A stretch of DNA of 64,000 nucleotides. It comes from Candidatus Paraprochloron terpiosi LD05 (GTDB lineage Bacteria; Cyanobacteriota; Cyanobacteriia; Cyanobacteriales; Prochloraceae). The number at the start of each line of letters is the position of its first letter. The first letter of the stretch is position 1. Shown in pieces: positions 18,430 to 28,115 of this stretch. The notes beneath the pieces are model-generated. The model had not been told where the DNA came from. It did not search any database and saw nothing but the letters and a program-made list of their open reading frames with translations. The stretch spans positions 310,001 to 374,000 of the forward strand of contig CP073341.1 in the NCBI GenBank assembly GCA_018141785.1, written 5' to 3'. The position numbers were made by a program, and so were the translations under genes.

Positions 18430-18876
18430 TTAAATCTCGCCGCGAATTTCTTCTACTATACCGTCCCGAACTACTATTTGCACGTTCATTTTTTTGACGA
18501 TATTATCTCCTTTCTCTAAATGGAAGAAGCTTTCCATTTGCCCTTGAGCAAATTCCTGCCCTAATTCCAGCAACTGTACTTGTTGTAACTGTTGCAACAA
18601 CTGATTTTTTTTCTCCAGCATTTGGCTTTTATTTTTGTTCACTTGACTTTGAATATTCTCTATCTGCTGGGTTACAGCAGGACTAGGGGGAGTGAGGGAT
18701 TGTTTTTGAACTTCCTCGTTCGCTCTATTCCCCTGTATTTCCAACTGCTGCATTTGACTGTCGATTTGATTGATTCGAGCTTGGAGTTGTTGCTGCACTT
18801 CCTCTTTCCAAGGGGAAGTGACGATTACTTTGACGATGACTGGTCGTTTTAAGAGCAAGTTTTTCCCTTCATCCAT
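18430..18876 (-). CDS. YlqD-family protein
   Basis: A 148-residue protein: a beta strand (VIVKVIVTSPWKEEVQQQL), a long Gln-rich coiled coil (about 25-100), then LELGQEFAQGQMESFFHLEK and a C-terminal IVVRDGIVEEI strand. This is the YlqD family pattern, conserved in Bacillus and cyanobacteria, without a known function. It is immediately upstream of the E2 gene. Confidence 0.8.
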   Translation of the reverse strand: MDEGKNLLLKRPVIVKVIVTSPWKEEVQQQLQARINQIDSQMQQLEIQGNRANEEVQKQSLTPPSPAVTQQIENIQSQVNKNKSQMLEKKNQLLQQLQQVQLLELGQEFAQGQMESFFHLEKGDNIVKKMNVQIVVRDGIVEEIRGEI

Positions 18877-18943
18877 TACTTGGTTGTCCTTTGTGGTTTG
18901 TTGTGGGTTAGCTAATAGACTTCGCGGCAGAAGTCAGGGACTT

Positions 18944-18972
18944 GTAGGGGCAAGACAGTGCTGTACCCCTAC
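18944..18972. repeat. GTAGGGGCA hairpin repeat, copy 3
   Basis: GTAGGGG (18944-18950) pairs perfectly with CCCCTAC (18966-18972), with additional pairing inside (CAG/CTG). It separates YlqD and the acyl-ACP synthetase gene and is the best-preserved copy of this family in the window. Confidence 0.75.
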
Positions 18973-18978
18973 CTATAT

Positions 18979-20820
18979 TTATTTAAACATCTTTTGAATA
19001 AAATGGCGATACTTTTCCCTGATAGCAGGACGTTTGATTTTCATAGTTTGAGTCATGGTACCATTAGGGATAGAGAAGGGTTCTCCAATAAATTCAAAAG
19101 GTCCAATCCGGTCATCAGGACGGTATCCGGGACGATTTTTCACCTGGGCATTCAGTTCGCGGCGGAATAAATCTTGCACTGGTTTACTATCCAAGTCCAT
19201 ATTATCTAGGTTTTGCTCACTTGCCCATTGTTGGACTGCTTCCACATTGGGAACAATTAAAGCACCCAGAGTTCGCTCATCTTGTCCTAATAACATGATT
19301 TGGTCTATATAAGAGCTGCGGCTACAAGCATCTTCTATAGGTTGGGGTTCGATGTTCTCCCCGTTACTCAACACAATAGTATCCTTTGCTCGTCCCGTTA
19401 ACACCAAGTCCCCCCCAGCAGTTAATAAACCCAAGTCGCCGCTGTTAAACCAACCTTCAGAGTTAATCACTTCCGCTGTTTTCTCTGGTTTCTGATAATA
19501 TCCTTTCATAACTAGGGGACCACGAATTAAAACTAAGCCCCTGACTCCCTGAGGTAAAGGTTCCCTGGTTTCTGGGTCCACAATGGATATTTCTACCTGG
19601 GGAACAGGGAGTCCGGCAGAACCCCTGAGGTTCCGTTCAGGACGACGAAGGGTGGCGACGGGGGAGGTTTCTGTCAGTCCATATCCCACTAAAAGGGGAA
19701 TACCCACGATTTCGTAGAAGGTATCTAAATGCATAGCCAGGGAACCCCCACCACTGATTAGATATTTGATTTTACCTCCCGTAGCTTGGCGCACTTTCTC
19801 ATAGACTATCTTGTCTCCTAAGAAGTGGAGAAGGGAGAGGAGGGTGGCTTGAATTTTAGCTTTCAACTTTGTACTAGGGGAAGGGTTTGGATGTTCCAAA
19901 CTCAATCCTTGAGCTAGACGACGGGCGAGAATATACTTGTTGGAGAGATTAAAAAAGAATTGAATGAGTTTTTGCTTGTTAGCTTCATAGAGAGAGTCCC
20001 ACAACCGGGGTACCCCTACCATATATTGGGGTTGAAACTCTTGCAGGTCTTCTTTGAAGGAACGGAGGTTCGTATAAATCTGAGTTGTACCTTGGGAAAG
20101 GAGCAGGTATTCTACTGTTCGTTCGTAAACGTGCCAAGTGGGGAGAATACTGAGGACGCGATCGCCTACTTCTGGTTTAATTATCGGCGCTAATTGAGTT
20201 ACTTGATGAAGTAAGTTACTATAAGATAGCATTGCTCCTTTTGGTTTCCCTGTGGTACCAGAAGTATAGAGGAGGGTTGCTAAATTATCTCGCTTTTTTT
20301 GAACTGGTTGAAGTTCGTGGTTTCCTCCTTCTTTCATTAATTGTTGGAAATTGAAGATATTGCGGTTCTGGGAAGTTGGGGGTTCTTCATCAGAAAGGAT
20401 AACAATGAATTTTAACTCAATATTATCTAGTTCCGGTTGCAGTTTTTGGCAAGTTTGCCTGTCTTGGACAATTAAACTGGTGCTGTAGCTATCTGCTAAG
20501 ATATATAATAGTTCCTGTTTTTCTGCTTGGGAAGAACGCACTGCATTTGCAGCACCTGCTGTCATTATACCTTGGTCAGCAATCATCCAACGAGGACTAT
20601 TATCAGCGAAGAAGGCAACTTTATCCATCGGTTCCACTCCCAACCCTTGCAGTCCCGCAGCAAATTTGCTAATTTGTTCCCAGAGTTGTCCATAGTTGAG
20701 TTTTACTTCTGGTTTATTGTGAGGATCATGGAGTGCTAAGGTACGGGGAAATTGTTTTGCTACTATAGGCCAAATTTCTGGTATTGAGTTAACGTCGGTG
20801 TAGTCTATTAGTTGAGTCAT
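18979..20820 (-). CDS. aas: acyl-ACP/long-chain acyl-CoA synthetase
   Basis: A 613-residue AMP-forming ligase that activates free fatty acids; cyanobacterial enzymes of this type load them onto acyl carrier protein, recycling lipids. The P-loop LLYTSGTTGKPKGAM is near residue 205. Other blocks are LPTWHVYERTVEY, YGLTETSPVATLRR, GWFNSGDLGLL with the AMP-binding Asp, and GRAKDTIVLSNGENI. Near the C-terminus, PNGTMTQTMKIKRPAI provides the conserved Lys. ACP rather than CoA as acceptor is inferred from lineage. Confidence 0.88.
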   Translation of the reverse strand: MTQLIDYTDVNSIPEIWPIVAKQFPRTLALHDPHNKPEVKLNYGQLWEQISKFAAGLQGLGVEPMDKVAFFADNSPRWMIADQGIMTAGAANAVRSSQAEKQELLYILADSYSTSLIVQDRQTCQKLQPELDNIELKFIVILSDEEPPTSQNRNIFNFQQLMKEGGNHELQPVQKKRDNLATLLYTSGTTGKPKGAMLSYSNLLHQVTQLAPIIKPEVGDRVLSILPTWHVYERTVEYLLLSQGTTQIYTNLRSFKEDLQEFQPQYMVGVPRLWDSLYEANKQKLIQFFFNLSNKYILARRLAQGLSLEHPNPSPSTKLKAKIQATLLSLLHFLGDKIVYEKVRQATGGKIKYLISGGGSLAMHLDTFYEIVGIPLLVGYGLTETSPVATLRRPERNLRGSAGLPVPQVEISIVDPETREPLPQGVRGLVLIRGPLVMKGYYQKPEKTAEVINSEGWFNSGDLGLLTAGGDLVLTGRAKDTIVLSNGENIEPQPIEDACSRSSYIDQIMLLGQDERTLGALIVPNVEAVQQWASEQNLDNMDLDSKPVQDLFRRELNAQVKNRPGYRPDDRIGPFEFIGEPFSIPNGTMTQTMKIKRPAIREKYRHFIQKMFK

Positions 20821-20940
20821 GAGTTACTTCCAATTCATATTGTCAGTATACTGCACTGGGGTAGGAGGTGGGTCTTGAAGGTGGACAGTTTTAATTTTGT
20901 CCATTGAGATTTTTTTCCCTTTATAGGTTTTTGATGAAAC

Positions 20941-20966
20941 CGCAGAGACGCAGAGAACGCAGAGAT
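20941..20966. repeat. period-8 dispersed repeat, copy 3
   Basis: GCAGAGAC, GCAGAGAAC, GCAGAGAT units lie in the gap between valS and the acyl-ACP synthetase gene; reverse orientation relative to copies 1 and 2. The rest of this 284-base gap shows nothing I can assign. Confidence 0.7.
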
Positions 20967-21104
20967 AAGAGAAGAAGGAGGAGGCGGTCGCTCCCTATAT
21001 CATATCATCTCTATTCATCTGAGTTAATCTACGGTTCATTTTTTTTATAAATTCTGGTGTAATAGCAGTTTCACTTGGGCTAAGTGTAACATAGTTAATA
21101 ACTG

Positions 21105-23831
21105 TTATTGGCTCAAATTTTGGAGACGTTCTCGCAGAATTGCTGCTTGGGTTTCAGCTTCAGCCAGAGCATTCCTAGCACTTTGTACCACGTCAGCAGG
21201 TGCTTTGTTGATAAAACCAGGATTTTGCAAACGATTAGTCAATGACTTAATTTCTTGTTGGACTTTACCCAATGTCTTCTCTATTTTACCTCGAAGAGCG
21301 TCCAAATCCACAATATCAGTGAGGGGAATCAAAACTTGAACCGTACCCCAGACACCGACGATAGCCTGTTTGGTTTTCTCTGTCAAACTGGGCAGAATAG
21401 TAAGTCCTTCTACTTTACCCAAATCTTGAATATAGGCTTCACCTGCTGCGAGAATGGATCGTTCCGACTCATGAACCGTCTGTAAAATCGCTCTGCACTT
21501 CACATTTGGTTTAATATCCACCTCAGCCCGCAAGTTACGAATAGTGCGAATAACACCAATTAACAGTGTAAACTCCTGCTCCAAGGACTTGTCAATCAGA
21601 ACCTCATCGCTCTCTGGATAAAGTTCAAATCCCAAAACACCCTTCTTTTGGGTGAGAGCATGCCAGAGTTCTTCGGTAATATGGGGCATAAAGGGATGAA
21701 GTAATTTGAGTATTCCTTCCAAAACAAAACCCAGAGTTTGCTGTGCTACCAAACGAGACTTACCCTCTTCCTCCTTCAAGCGAGATTTAATCAATTCGAT
21801 ATACCAATCGCAAAAATCTCTCCAAATAAACTCATATAAACCTTTCGCACCTTCTCCCAGCCCGTAAACTTCCATGTACTTCCTGGTTTGGACAACGGTG
21901 TGATGAAAACGGGAGAGGATCCAGCGATCGCTCAACTCCAAAGTCTCCTTTTTGGGTGTCCCCAATTCTTCAGGTGTCTTCCCGTCCAAATTCATCATTC
22001 CAAACCTAGCACCATTCCAGAGCTTATTGGCAAAATTACGAGAACCTTCCACGGACTCAGACTCGTCGGTTTTGCGGTCATATTGTAAAGTTATATCCTG
22101 ACCTGCCCCAGCTACTTCTTTAACTAAGGTATACCGAAGAGCGTCAGTGCCATATTTCTCAATCAGCAGCAAGGGATCGACACCGTTCCCCGCCGACTTG
22201 GACATCTTTTTCCCCAACTCATCCCGCACTAAACCGTGAATATAAACATCCTGGAAGGGAATTTTACCTGTAAAATGAGTTCCCATCATGGTCATGCGAG
22301 CCACCCAAAAAAAGATAATATCGAAGCCCGTCACCATGGTACTATTGGGGTAGTAGGTCTGGAAATCAGCAGTATCTTCGGGCCAACCCATGGTGGAGAA
22401 AGGCCACAAACCTGAAGAAAACCAAGTGTCTAAAACGTCTGAATCTTGAATTAGGATAACATTGTTACCATACTTTGATTTACCTTGGTCCCGTGCCTCT
22501 GTCTCATCATGAGCAATAATAAAGGGGGTATGGTCAGTAATTTTACCATCAGTTTCACTTACCACATACCAAGCAGGAATTTGGTGTCCCCACCATAACT
22601 GCCGCGAAATACACCAATCCTGCAATTTCAGTAACCAATCCCGGTAAACCTTCTTCCACCGTTGGGGTACAAAGTTGGGACTGTTATTTTCATCCAGTAA
22701 GGCTAAAGTTTTTGTCGCCAAAGGTTTAATCTTAACAAACCACTGAGTAGAAAGTAAAGGCTCTATAGGTACCTTACCGCGATCGCTATAGGGAACAGTA
22801 TGGCGATAATCCTCAATTTTTACCAGTAAACCTTCCTCTTTCAACCGCCGAACCACATTTTTCCGTGCCAAAAAACGGTCTTGTCCGGCAAAAGGACCAG
22901 CCTGGTGATTCAAACTGCCATCCTTATTCATTATATTAATAAAAGGCAAGTCATGAGTGCGACCCATTTTAAAATCATTAGGATCATGAGCGGGAGTCAC
23001 CTTGACGCAACCAGTACCGAATTGTGGATTAACCAATTCCGAGCTAAAAATAGGAATTTCTCGCCTTAGAATAGGGAGAGTAACCGTCTTCCCAATTAAG
23101 GATAGGTAACGTTCATCATGGGGATTAACTGCTACACCCGTATCCCCCAGCATAGTTTCCGGTCGAGTGGTAGCCACCTGTACATAACCACTTCCATCCG
23201 TGAGAGGATAGCGAAAATGCCATAGATGTCCATCTACCTCAGTATTTTCCACCTCCAAATCAGACACCGCTGACTGAGACTGAGGACACCAGTTTACCAA
23301 ATAATTGCCCCGATAAATTAGTCCTTCCTCGTAGAGACGGACAAAAGCTGCAATCACTCCCTTACAGCGGTCTGGATCTAGAGTAAATCTTTCCCTCCCC
23401 CAGTCAGCAGATAGTCCCAGACGTTTTAACTGACTAATAATCTTCCCCCCAGACTCTTTGCGCCACTCCCATGCTCGTTCCAGGAATTTTTCCCTCCCCA
23501 AATCATCTCGCGTCTTTCCTTCTGCTTTTATTTGTTTTTCAATCATGGTTTGCACTGCAATACTAGCATGGTCCGTTCCCGGTAAACACAGGGTATTGCA
23601 GCCCTTCATGCGGTGGTAGCGAACCAGAGTATCAATGAGAGCGGTATTAAAAGCGTGTCCCATGTGCAAACTCCCCGTCACATTAGCAGGGGGAATGACA
23701 ATACAGTAAGGTTCCCCTGGGTGTTCCGGATCTGCTTTAAAGGCTTGATTTTCTTCCCAGTAAGTTTGCCATTTGGCTTCTGTAGCGGTGGAGTCGTATT
23801 GACTTGGTAAAGTAGAGGTAGTAGCACTCAT
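21105..23831 (-). CDS. valS: valyl-tRNA synthetase
   Basis: ValS charges tRNA-Val and edits mischarged threonine. Class I signatures: [16 protein letters not shown] (HIGH box) near residue 50 and [16 protein letters not shown] (KMSKS) near 540. The CP1 editing domain lies between ([15 protein letters not shown]). The C-terminal ~65 residues form the tRNA-binding coiled coil typical of ValS ([19 protein letters not shown]). Length 908 is usual. The gene stands alone; start MSATTST. Confidence 0.97.
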   Translation of the reverse strand: MSATTSTLPSQYDSTATEAKWQTYWEENQAFKADPEHPGEPYCIVIPPANVTGSLHMGHAFNTALIDTLVRYHRMKGCNTLCLPGTDHASIAVQTMIEKQIKAEGKTRDDLGREKFLERAWEWRKESGGKIISQLKRLGLSADWGRERFTLDPDRCKGVIAAFVRLYEEGLIYRGNYLVNWCPQSQSAVSDLEVENTEVDGHLWHFRYPLTDGSGYVQVATTRPETMLGDTGVAVNPHDERYLSLIGKTVTLPILRREIPIFSSELVNPQFGTGCVKVTPAHDPNDFKMGRTHDLPFINIMNKDGSLNHQAGPFAGQDRFLARKNVVRRLKEEGLLVKIEDYRHTVPYSDRGKVPIEPLLSTQWFVKIKPLATKTLALLDENNSPNFVPQRWKKVYRDWLLKLQDWCISRQLWWGHQIPAWYVVSETDGKITDHTPFIIAHDETEARDQGKSKYGNNVILIQDSDVLDTWFSSGLWPFSTMGWPEDTADFQTYYPNSTMVTGFDIIFFWVARMTMMGTHFTGKIPFQDVYIHGLVRDELGKKMSKSAGNGVDPLLLIEKYGTDALRYTLVKEVAGAGQDITLQYDRKTDESESVEGSRNFANKLWNGARFGMMNLDGKTPEELGTPKKETLELSDRWILSRFHHTVVQTRKYMEVYGLGEGAKGLYEFIWRDFCDWYIELIKSRLKEEEGKSRLVAQQTLGFVLEGILKLLHPFMPHITEELWHALTQKKGVLGFELYPESDEVLIDKSLEQEFTLLIGVIRTIRNLRAEVDIKPNVKCRAILQTVHESERSILAAGEAYIQDLGKVEGLTILPSLTEKTKQAIVGVWGTVQVLIPLTDIVDLDALRGKIEKTLGKVQQEIKSLTNRLQNPGFINKAPADVVQSARNALAEAETQAAILRERLQNLSQ

Positions 23832-23898
23832 CGGGGCAAAATTAATATCAGAAGCTTATTAGAGGTATAATAGAGCAATTTTAACATATAAGCCAAGA

Positions 23899-25027
23899 AT
23901 GAAAATAGCATACGTAACCACTTACGATTCATCTAACGTGTCCGCCTGGTCAGGGACAGGTAATTATATTCTACGAGCACTCCAAGATGTTGGTTTACAA
24001 ACTGAGAGCATTGGAAATCTTAGTGAAAGAAAGATTTCGCGATTGCTATGTAGGCTCAAGGGAGCTTACTACTGGCGAATATTGAAAAAAAGTTATATGA
24101 GGGATAGAGAACCAACCGTATTGATGAATTACTCGACTCAGGTTGAGAAACTTCTTGCGTCCATTCATTATGATATTGTGTTTAGCCCAGGCACGATTCC
24201 AATTGCGTGTTTGCAAACTGATAAACCAATAGTTTTTTGGACAGATGCCACATTTGCTGGGCTGGTTGATTTTTATCCAGGTTTTACCAATCTCTGTACT
24301 GAAACCATTAAGAATGGAAATAAAATGGAACAGTTGGCCTTATCTAAATGCAGGATCGCGATTTACAGTTCTGAATGGGCTGCAAATACAGCCATAGAAC
24401 ATTATGATGTGGATGAGGCGAAAGTAAAGGTTGTGCCGTTTGGCGCAAAACTTAAATGAGATTAGTAGAATTGTCGAACAGAAAAGTTTCCATAGCTGCA
24501 AACTGCTTTTCGTAGGTGTGGATTGGTATAGGAAAGGTGGAGACAAGGCTCTCGCAGTTGCCAACCAGCTAACTCGACGAGGAATCAGGACAGAATTGCA
24601 TATTGTTGGCTGTAATCCTCCAGTTAGAGTACCTAGCAACGTCTTGTGTCATGGATTCATATCGAAGAAAACGGAGGAAGGGAGGAAGTACCTAGAGCAG
24701 CTGTTTTCCCAAGCCCACTTCTTTATCTTGCCTTCACGAGCAGATTGCGTTCCAGTGGTATTTGCCGAGGCCAGTTCATTTGGGCTCCCTTCTTTGACCA
24801 CAAGAGTGGGTGGAATTTCTACTGCTATCCAGGACGGCAAGAATGGGCATACTTTTTCACTGGATGAAGATCCTGAAGAATATTGCAACTATATCGAAAG
24901 ATTCATATCGTCAAAAGAAAAATACAAGGAATTGGCGCTGTCTTCTTTTCGGGAATACTCCACGAGAATAAATTGGTCGTCCGCTGGCAGCAGAGTGAAG
25001 GAGCTCATAGAAGAATTTTGTCTTTAA
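23899..25027 (+). pseudogene. GT4-type glycosyltransferase, single-base frameshift
   Basis: Two overlapping frames form one glycosyltransferase of about 375 residues. Part one (23899-24459): MKIAYVTTYDSSNVSAWSGT, then GNYILRALQ, and VFWTDATFAGLVDFYPGF. Part two (to 25027): LLFVGVDWYRKGGDKALAVA, FILPSRADCVPVVFAEASSF and TTRVGGISTAIQDG, the nucleotide-sugar-binding lobe of GT-B enzymes. The switch is at the AAAA of 24447-24450: removing one A gives VVPFGANLNEISRIVE without a break. This could be a real indel or homopolymer sequencing error. Substrate unknown. Confidence 0.82.
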
Positions 25028-25101
25028 CTTAACTAAGTTTAGTTTGTAGTTGCCAATGCACCGACTCCTCCGGGCTGGGTGAAGTTCAACCCCCTACTGA
25101 T

Positions 25102-25395
25102 TTAACTCCAATCTTGTTTGTCTTCTCCCTGCTGCATCCGTTGGTATAATTTAGTAGAGTGAATTTGACGAGTTTTGGCATAAAGTTCTTCTTCTGTCAA
25201 TCTCCACCGGGACAAGATTAATTCTAAATCCCGTTGAATATCCTTTGCACCAGGAAAATTGCGGTAACGAATGCGCAATCGAGCCAGATCTGCCAAATTT
25301 TCATCATTTGGGTCACCTTGTAAGAGATGATCAACTATAGAGCGATCGCGTTGTTCCTGGGGGTGTTTTTGTAGTTTAACTTTTGTTTCAGTCAT
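25102..25395 (-). CDS. DUF3288 family protein
   Basis: A 97-residue protein from ATG 25395; a TTG eight codons upstream lies inside the preceding WD40 relic. It has DUF3288 features: KHPQEQRDRSIVDHLLQGDP, LADLARLRIRYRNFPGAKDI, then a helical Tyr/Gln-rich end. The family is restricted to cyanobacteria and some plastids and has no known function. Its ATG overlaps the stop codon of the WD40 relic (ATGA), which shows the two were once translationally coupled. Confidence 0.85.
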   Translation of the reverse strand: MTETKVKLQKHPQEQRDRSIVDHLLQGDPNDENLADLARLRIRYRNFPGAKDIQRDLELILSRWRLTEEELYAKTRQIHSTKLYQRMQQGEDKQDWS

Positions 25396-25577
25396 GGAAG
25401 AGAAGAGGTAATTTGCCAAAGTCGGATCTTGAAATCATAACCCCCACTTGCCAGGATACTACCATCTGGACTAAAAACCATGGAATCTATAGCCGCTGCA
25501 TGTCTTTCCAGAGTCTGTATTAACTGGATAATTTGCCCATCTTCCACCGGTGGGAATTGGTTTATGGGTGGTGGCGA
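25392..25577 (-). pseudogene. C-terminal WD40-repeat relic
   Basis: An open stretch of 61 codons without an upstream start reads DGQIIQLIQTLERHAAAIDS, then MVFSPDGSILASGGYDFKIR and LWQITSSLP before TGA (25392-25394). The FSPDG, LASGG and IRLW blocks are the classic last WD40 blade. Upstream the frame is closed by TAG at about 25578, and no further blades follow, so most of the propeller gene is gone. It ends in a four-base overlap with the DUF3288 start. Confidence 0.7.
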
Positions 25578-25622
25578 CTATAATAGCAGCTATGGTCCAG
25601 AATATTTTCCTCATTTTGGCCA

Positions 25623-25877
25623 TTAACCTAATTTCCTGCGGGTTAGGAGCGGTAATAGGGGGTGAGATGAACTAGGAGGCAGAAGGTATTTTACCTTGGC
25701 TGTCCCAATACTAGAAGGTGTTTTTTCCAGTTTCCACCAACGGACAAAGGCTGCCATACCTAGCACCGTTAACCCCAAAGACAGCAATGTCCAGTATCCA
25801 CCAACACCACCCATTACAGCGTCTACCGAGCCTAAGCAAGCCATAAAACTGGAAATTGATTTTAAATTGCGAGGCAT
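25623..25877 (-). CDS. small hydrophobic protein, unknown
   Basis: An 84-residue frame with one or two membrane segments (ISSFMACLGS and YWTLLSLGLTVLGMAAFV), followed by a basic tail. I recognise no family. It lies between the hli gene and the WD40 relic on the same strand; the last ~25 residues look low-complexity. It may be real or fortuitous. Confidence 0.4.
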   Translation of the reverse strand: MPRNLKSISSFMACLGSVDAVMGGVGGYWTLLSLGLTVLGMAAFVRWWKLEKTPSSIGTAKVKYLLPPSSSHPLLPLLTRRKLG

Positions 25878-25908
25878 ATTGGGTTCATCAGTTTAGCTAT
25901 CTTAACTG

Positions 25909-26079
25909 CTAGTGTAACCCCAGCCAAGATAACAAGCCTTGTCCGCTCAAGTATTCAATGGCGAGGGCTAGGAGGAAGCCAATCATTGCTGCTCTCCCAT
26001 TTAACTTTTCTGCGTATTCATTAAAGCCGAATTTTGGCTCTTCTAGGTTCGGAGTTGTGGTAGGTTGAGGTTCCGTCAT
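25909..26079 (-). CDS. hli: high-light-inducible protein (single-helix LHC-like)
   Basis: A 56-residue HLIP. After a Pro/Thr-rich N-terminus comes KFGFNEYAEKLNGRAAMIGF, then LLALAIEYLSGQGLL: the chlorophyll-binding motif (ExxNGRxAMIGF) of one transmembrane helix. HLIPs bind chlorophyll and carotenoid and protect photosystem II assembly and chlorophyll synthase under stress. The ATG at 26079 is the only sensible start. It lies divergent from yvcK with a 95-base gap. Confidence 0.93.
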   Translation of the reverse strand: MTEPQPTTTPNLEEPKFGFNEYAEKLNGRAAMIGFLLALAIEYLSGQGLLSWLGLH

Positions 26080-26174
26080 CTTTGGAGTACCGTAACAATT
26101 CTTTATATTTATAATAACTCAAAAAATCTATTGCCCAAGTCTAGTAGTAGTATCACTCCCCAATTCTCTGTATT

Positions 26175-27530
26175 ATGTTAAAAGTCCCCATCAAACAAGC
26201 CAAACGCTTTTTGCATCGGCAACCCAGTAGAGTCAATGGATGGTTGAAATGGTTATCGCCGGGATTATTCGTTAAGCGCTGGTTGTTGCTTTCAGCAGCA
26301 GGGATTTCGCTCACCTGTTTGGGGGTGGCTATTTGGGTCCAACTTACCCCCATCTACCGCTTAATCGAGTTCATCTCTCAGGTATTGGAGACCCTTGCTA
26401 GTATTGTTCCCAGCTATTTATCGGGAACCATCGCCATTGGTTGCGGCTTATTATTAATTTTTTTAGGACAAACCGGAGCCTTGGGGTCCATTACTTCCGC
26501 CCTCCAGTCTGAAACAGATCCAGAACTGGTGGACGTTCTTATAGCTCGCCGAAGTTTAAATCGAGGTCCAAAAATTGTGGCTATTGGGGGGGGAACCGGG
26601 CTTTCTACCTTGCTCCGAGGCATCAAGCTATACAATGCTAACATTACCGCTATTGTTACCGTTGCCGATGATGGAGGGTCTTCCGGGCGACTAAGACGAG
26701 AATTTGGCGTTCTACCCCCAGGAGATATTCGCAACTGCGTAGCAGCCCTAGCAGACGAAGAAAAATTATTAACAGAATTGTTTCAATACCGATTTACTGC
26801 TGGCAATGGTTTGAGCGGTCATAGTTTTGGCAATTTGTTCCTCACAGCCATGAGCGAGATAACTGGGGACTTAGCCCAAGCCACCGATGCTAGTTCTAAG
26901 GTTTTGGCAGTGCGGGGGAGGGTATTGCCCGCTACCTTAAGGGATATACACCTCCGAGCCAAGTTAACTGATGGCAGGGTAATTGAGGGAGAGTCCAATA
27001 TTAGCGAAGCGGGAGGACAGATAAGTGATATCAGCTGTATTCCCTCAGCCCCCCCTGCTTTACCCTCAGCTATTACAGCGATTGAATCTGCTGATTTGAT
27101 TATTCTCGGACCCGGTAGTCTCTATACCAGCGTTATTCCCAATCTTTTAGTGCCGGAGATTCGGGAGGCGATCGCTAAAAGTAAAGCTTCCCGTATCTAC
27201 ATCTGTAACATTATGACTCAACCGGGAGAAACCCAAGACTATACTGTCGCTAATCACATCCAAGCTATCGATCAGGTTTGTGGTGGTAAGGTCTTTGATG
27301 CTGTTTTGGTCCAGCGGTACAACCCCGGAGAGGGAGCACAGCAGCGTTACGCTCAGGAAAACTCCATCCCAGTCTTTTTCGACCTGGAAAATGTGAAAAA
27401 ACTGGGACGGCGGACAATTTATGCTGATGTGATGTATGAAGACCCGGAAACTGGATATGTTCGCCACGATCCCCAACGTTTAGCCGGAGTTTTACTCCGC
27501 TGGTACCATCGCACGCAAAAGATTTGGTAG
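26175..27530 (+). CDS. yvcK: YvcK/CofD-like UDP-sugar-binding regulator
   Basis: A 451-residue protein. The N-terminal ~105 residues contain two membrane segments ([19 protein letters not shown] and [14 protein letters not shown]), as in other cyanobacterial versions. The CofD-like domain begins at [20 protein letters not shown], then [20 protein letters not shown] and [18 protein letters not shown]. In Bacillus the homologue YvcK binds UDP-GlcNAc and is needed for growth on gluconeogenic carbon and for cell shape. Followed closely by tsaE. Confidence 0.92.
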   Translation: MLKVPIKQAKRFLHRQPSRVNGWLKWLSPGLFVKRWLLLSAAGISLTCLGVAIWVQLTPIYRLIEFISQVLETLASIVPSYLSGTIAIGCGLLLIFLGQTGALGSITSALQSETDPELVDVLIARRSLNRGPKIVAIGGGTGLSTLLRGIKLYNANITAIVTVADDGGSSGRLRREFGVLPPGDIRNCVAALADEEKLLTELFQYRFTAGNGLSGHSFGNLFLTAMSEITGDLAQATDASSKVLAVRGRVLPATLRDIHLRAKLTDGRVIEGESNISEAGGQISDISCIPSAPPALPSAITAIESADLIILGPGSLYTSVIPNLLVPEIREAIAKSKASRIYICNIMTQPGETQDYTVANHIQAIDQVCGGKVFDAVLVQRYNPGEGAQQRYAQENSIPVFFDLENVKKLGRRTIYADVMYEDPETGYVRHDPQRLAGVLLRWYHRTQKIW

Positions 27531-27594
27531 TGGGGTGTAGGGTGTGGGTTGGTCTATATGTCAAACATTTATAACTATTTTGCAATCTTGTCGA

Positions 27595-28053
27595 ATGATT
27601 ATTTCCCTTGCTTCTAGGGGAGCAACAATAAAGTTGGGCAGGTTGCTGGGGGAATCTCTTCCGGCGGGTACTGCGGTTCTGCTGGAAGGTGGATTGGGTG
27701 CGGGAAAGACTACCTTGGTTCAAGGTATTGGCGCTGGATTGGGGATTCCAGAAACAGATATTGTTAGCCCTACTTTTACCATAATAAATGAATATTATGG
27801 AAGAAGGTTGCCCTTGTATCATTTGGATTTATACCGCTTGCCAACAATTGAAATTGAATCCCTTAATCCTGAAATTTACTGGGACTCCCTTGAAGTTACC
27901 CCCGGAATTACGGCTATTGAGTGGGCGTCAAGGTTACCTTACTTGCCTAAAAAATTTATTAAGATTAAACTTAGTGCAACAGGAGAAGGACGGCAAGCTA
28001 ATTTGTACCAATGCCCGATTCTGGATTGGCAGTTAGATGCATTAAATTTTTAA
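27595..28053 (+). CDS. tsaE: tRNA threonylcarbamoyladenosine biosynthesis ATPase TsaE
   Basis: TsaE is the P-loop ATPase that works with TsaB and TsaD to make t6A37 in ANN-decoding tRNAs. The Walker A is LEGGLGAGKTTLVQGI. SPTFTIINEYYGRRLPLYHL follows with DLYRL, the canonical TsaE block, and ITAIEWASRLP near the C-terminus. Start taken at ATG 27595 (MIISLASRG); an earlier ATG at 27544 would add 17 unconserved residues. It sits 64 bases after yvcK and may be cotranscribed. Confidence 0.93.
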   Translation: MIISLASRGATIKLGRLLGESLPAGTAVLLEGGLGAGKTTLVQGIGAGLGIPETDIVSPTFTIINEYYGRRLPLYHLDLYRLPTIEIESLNPEIYWDSLEVTPGITAIEWASRLPYLPKKFIKIKLSATGEGRQANLYQCPILDWQLDALNF

Positions 28054-28115
28054 ATGTTTTGCTCATTCTCCAGTCTATGGTATAATGAGGAGAAGGGTAA
28101 GTAGAAAAAGAAGCA

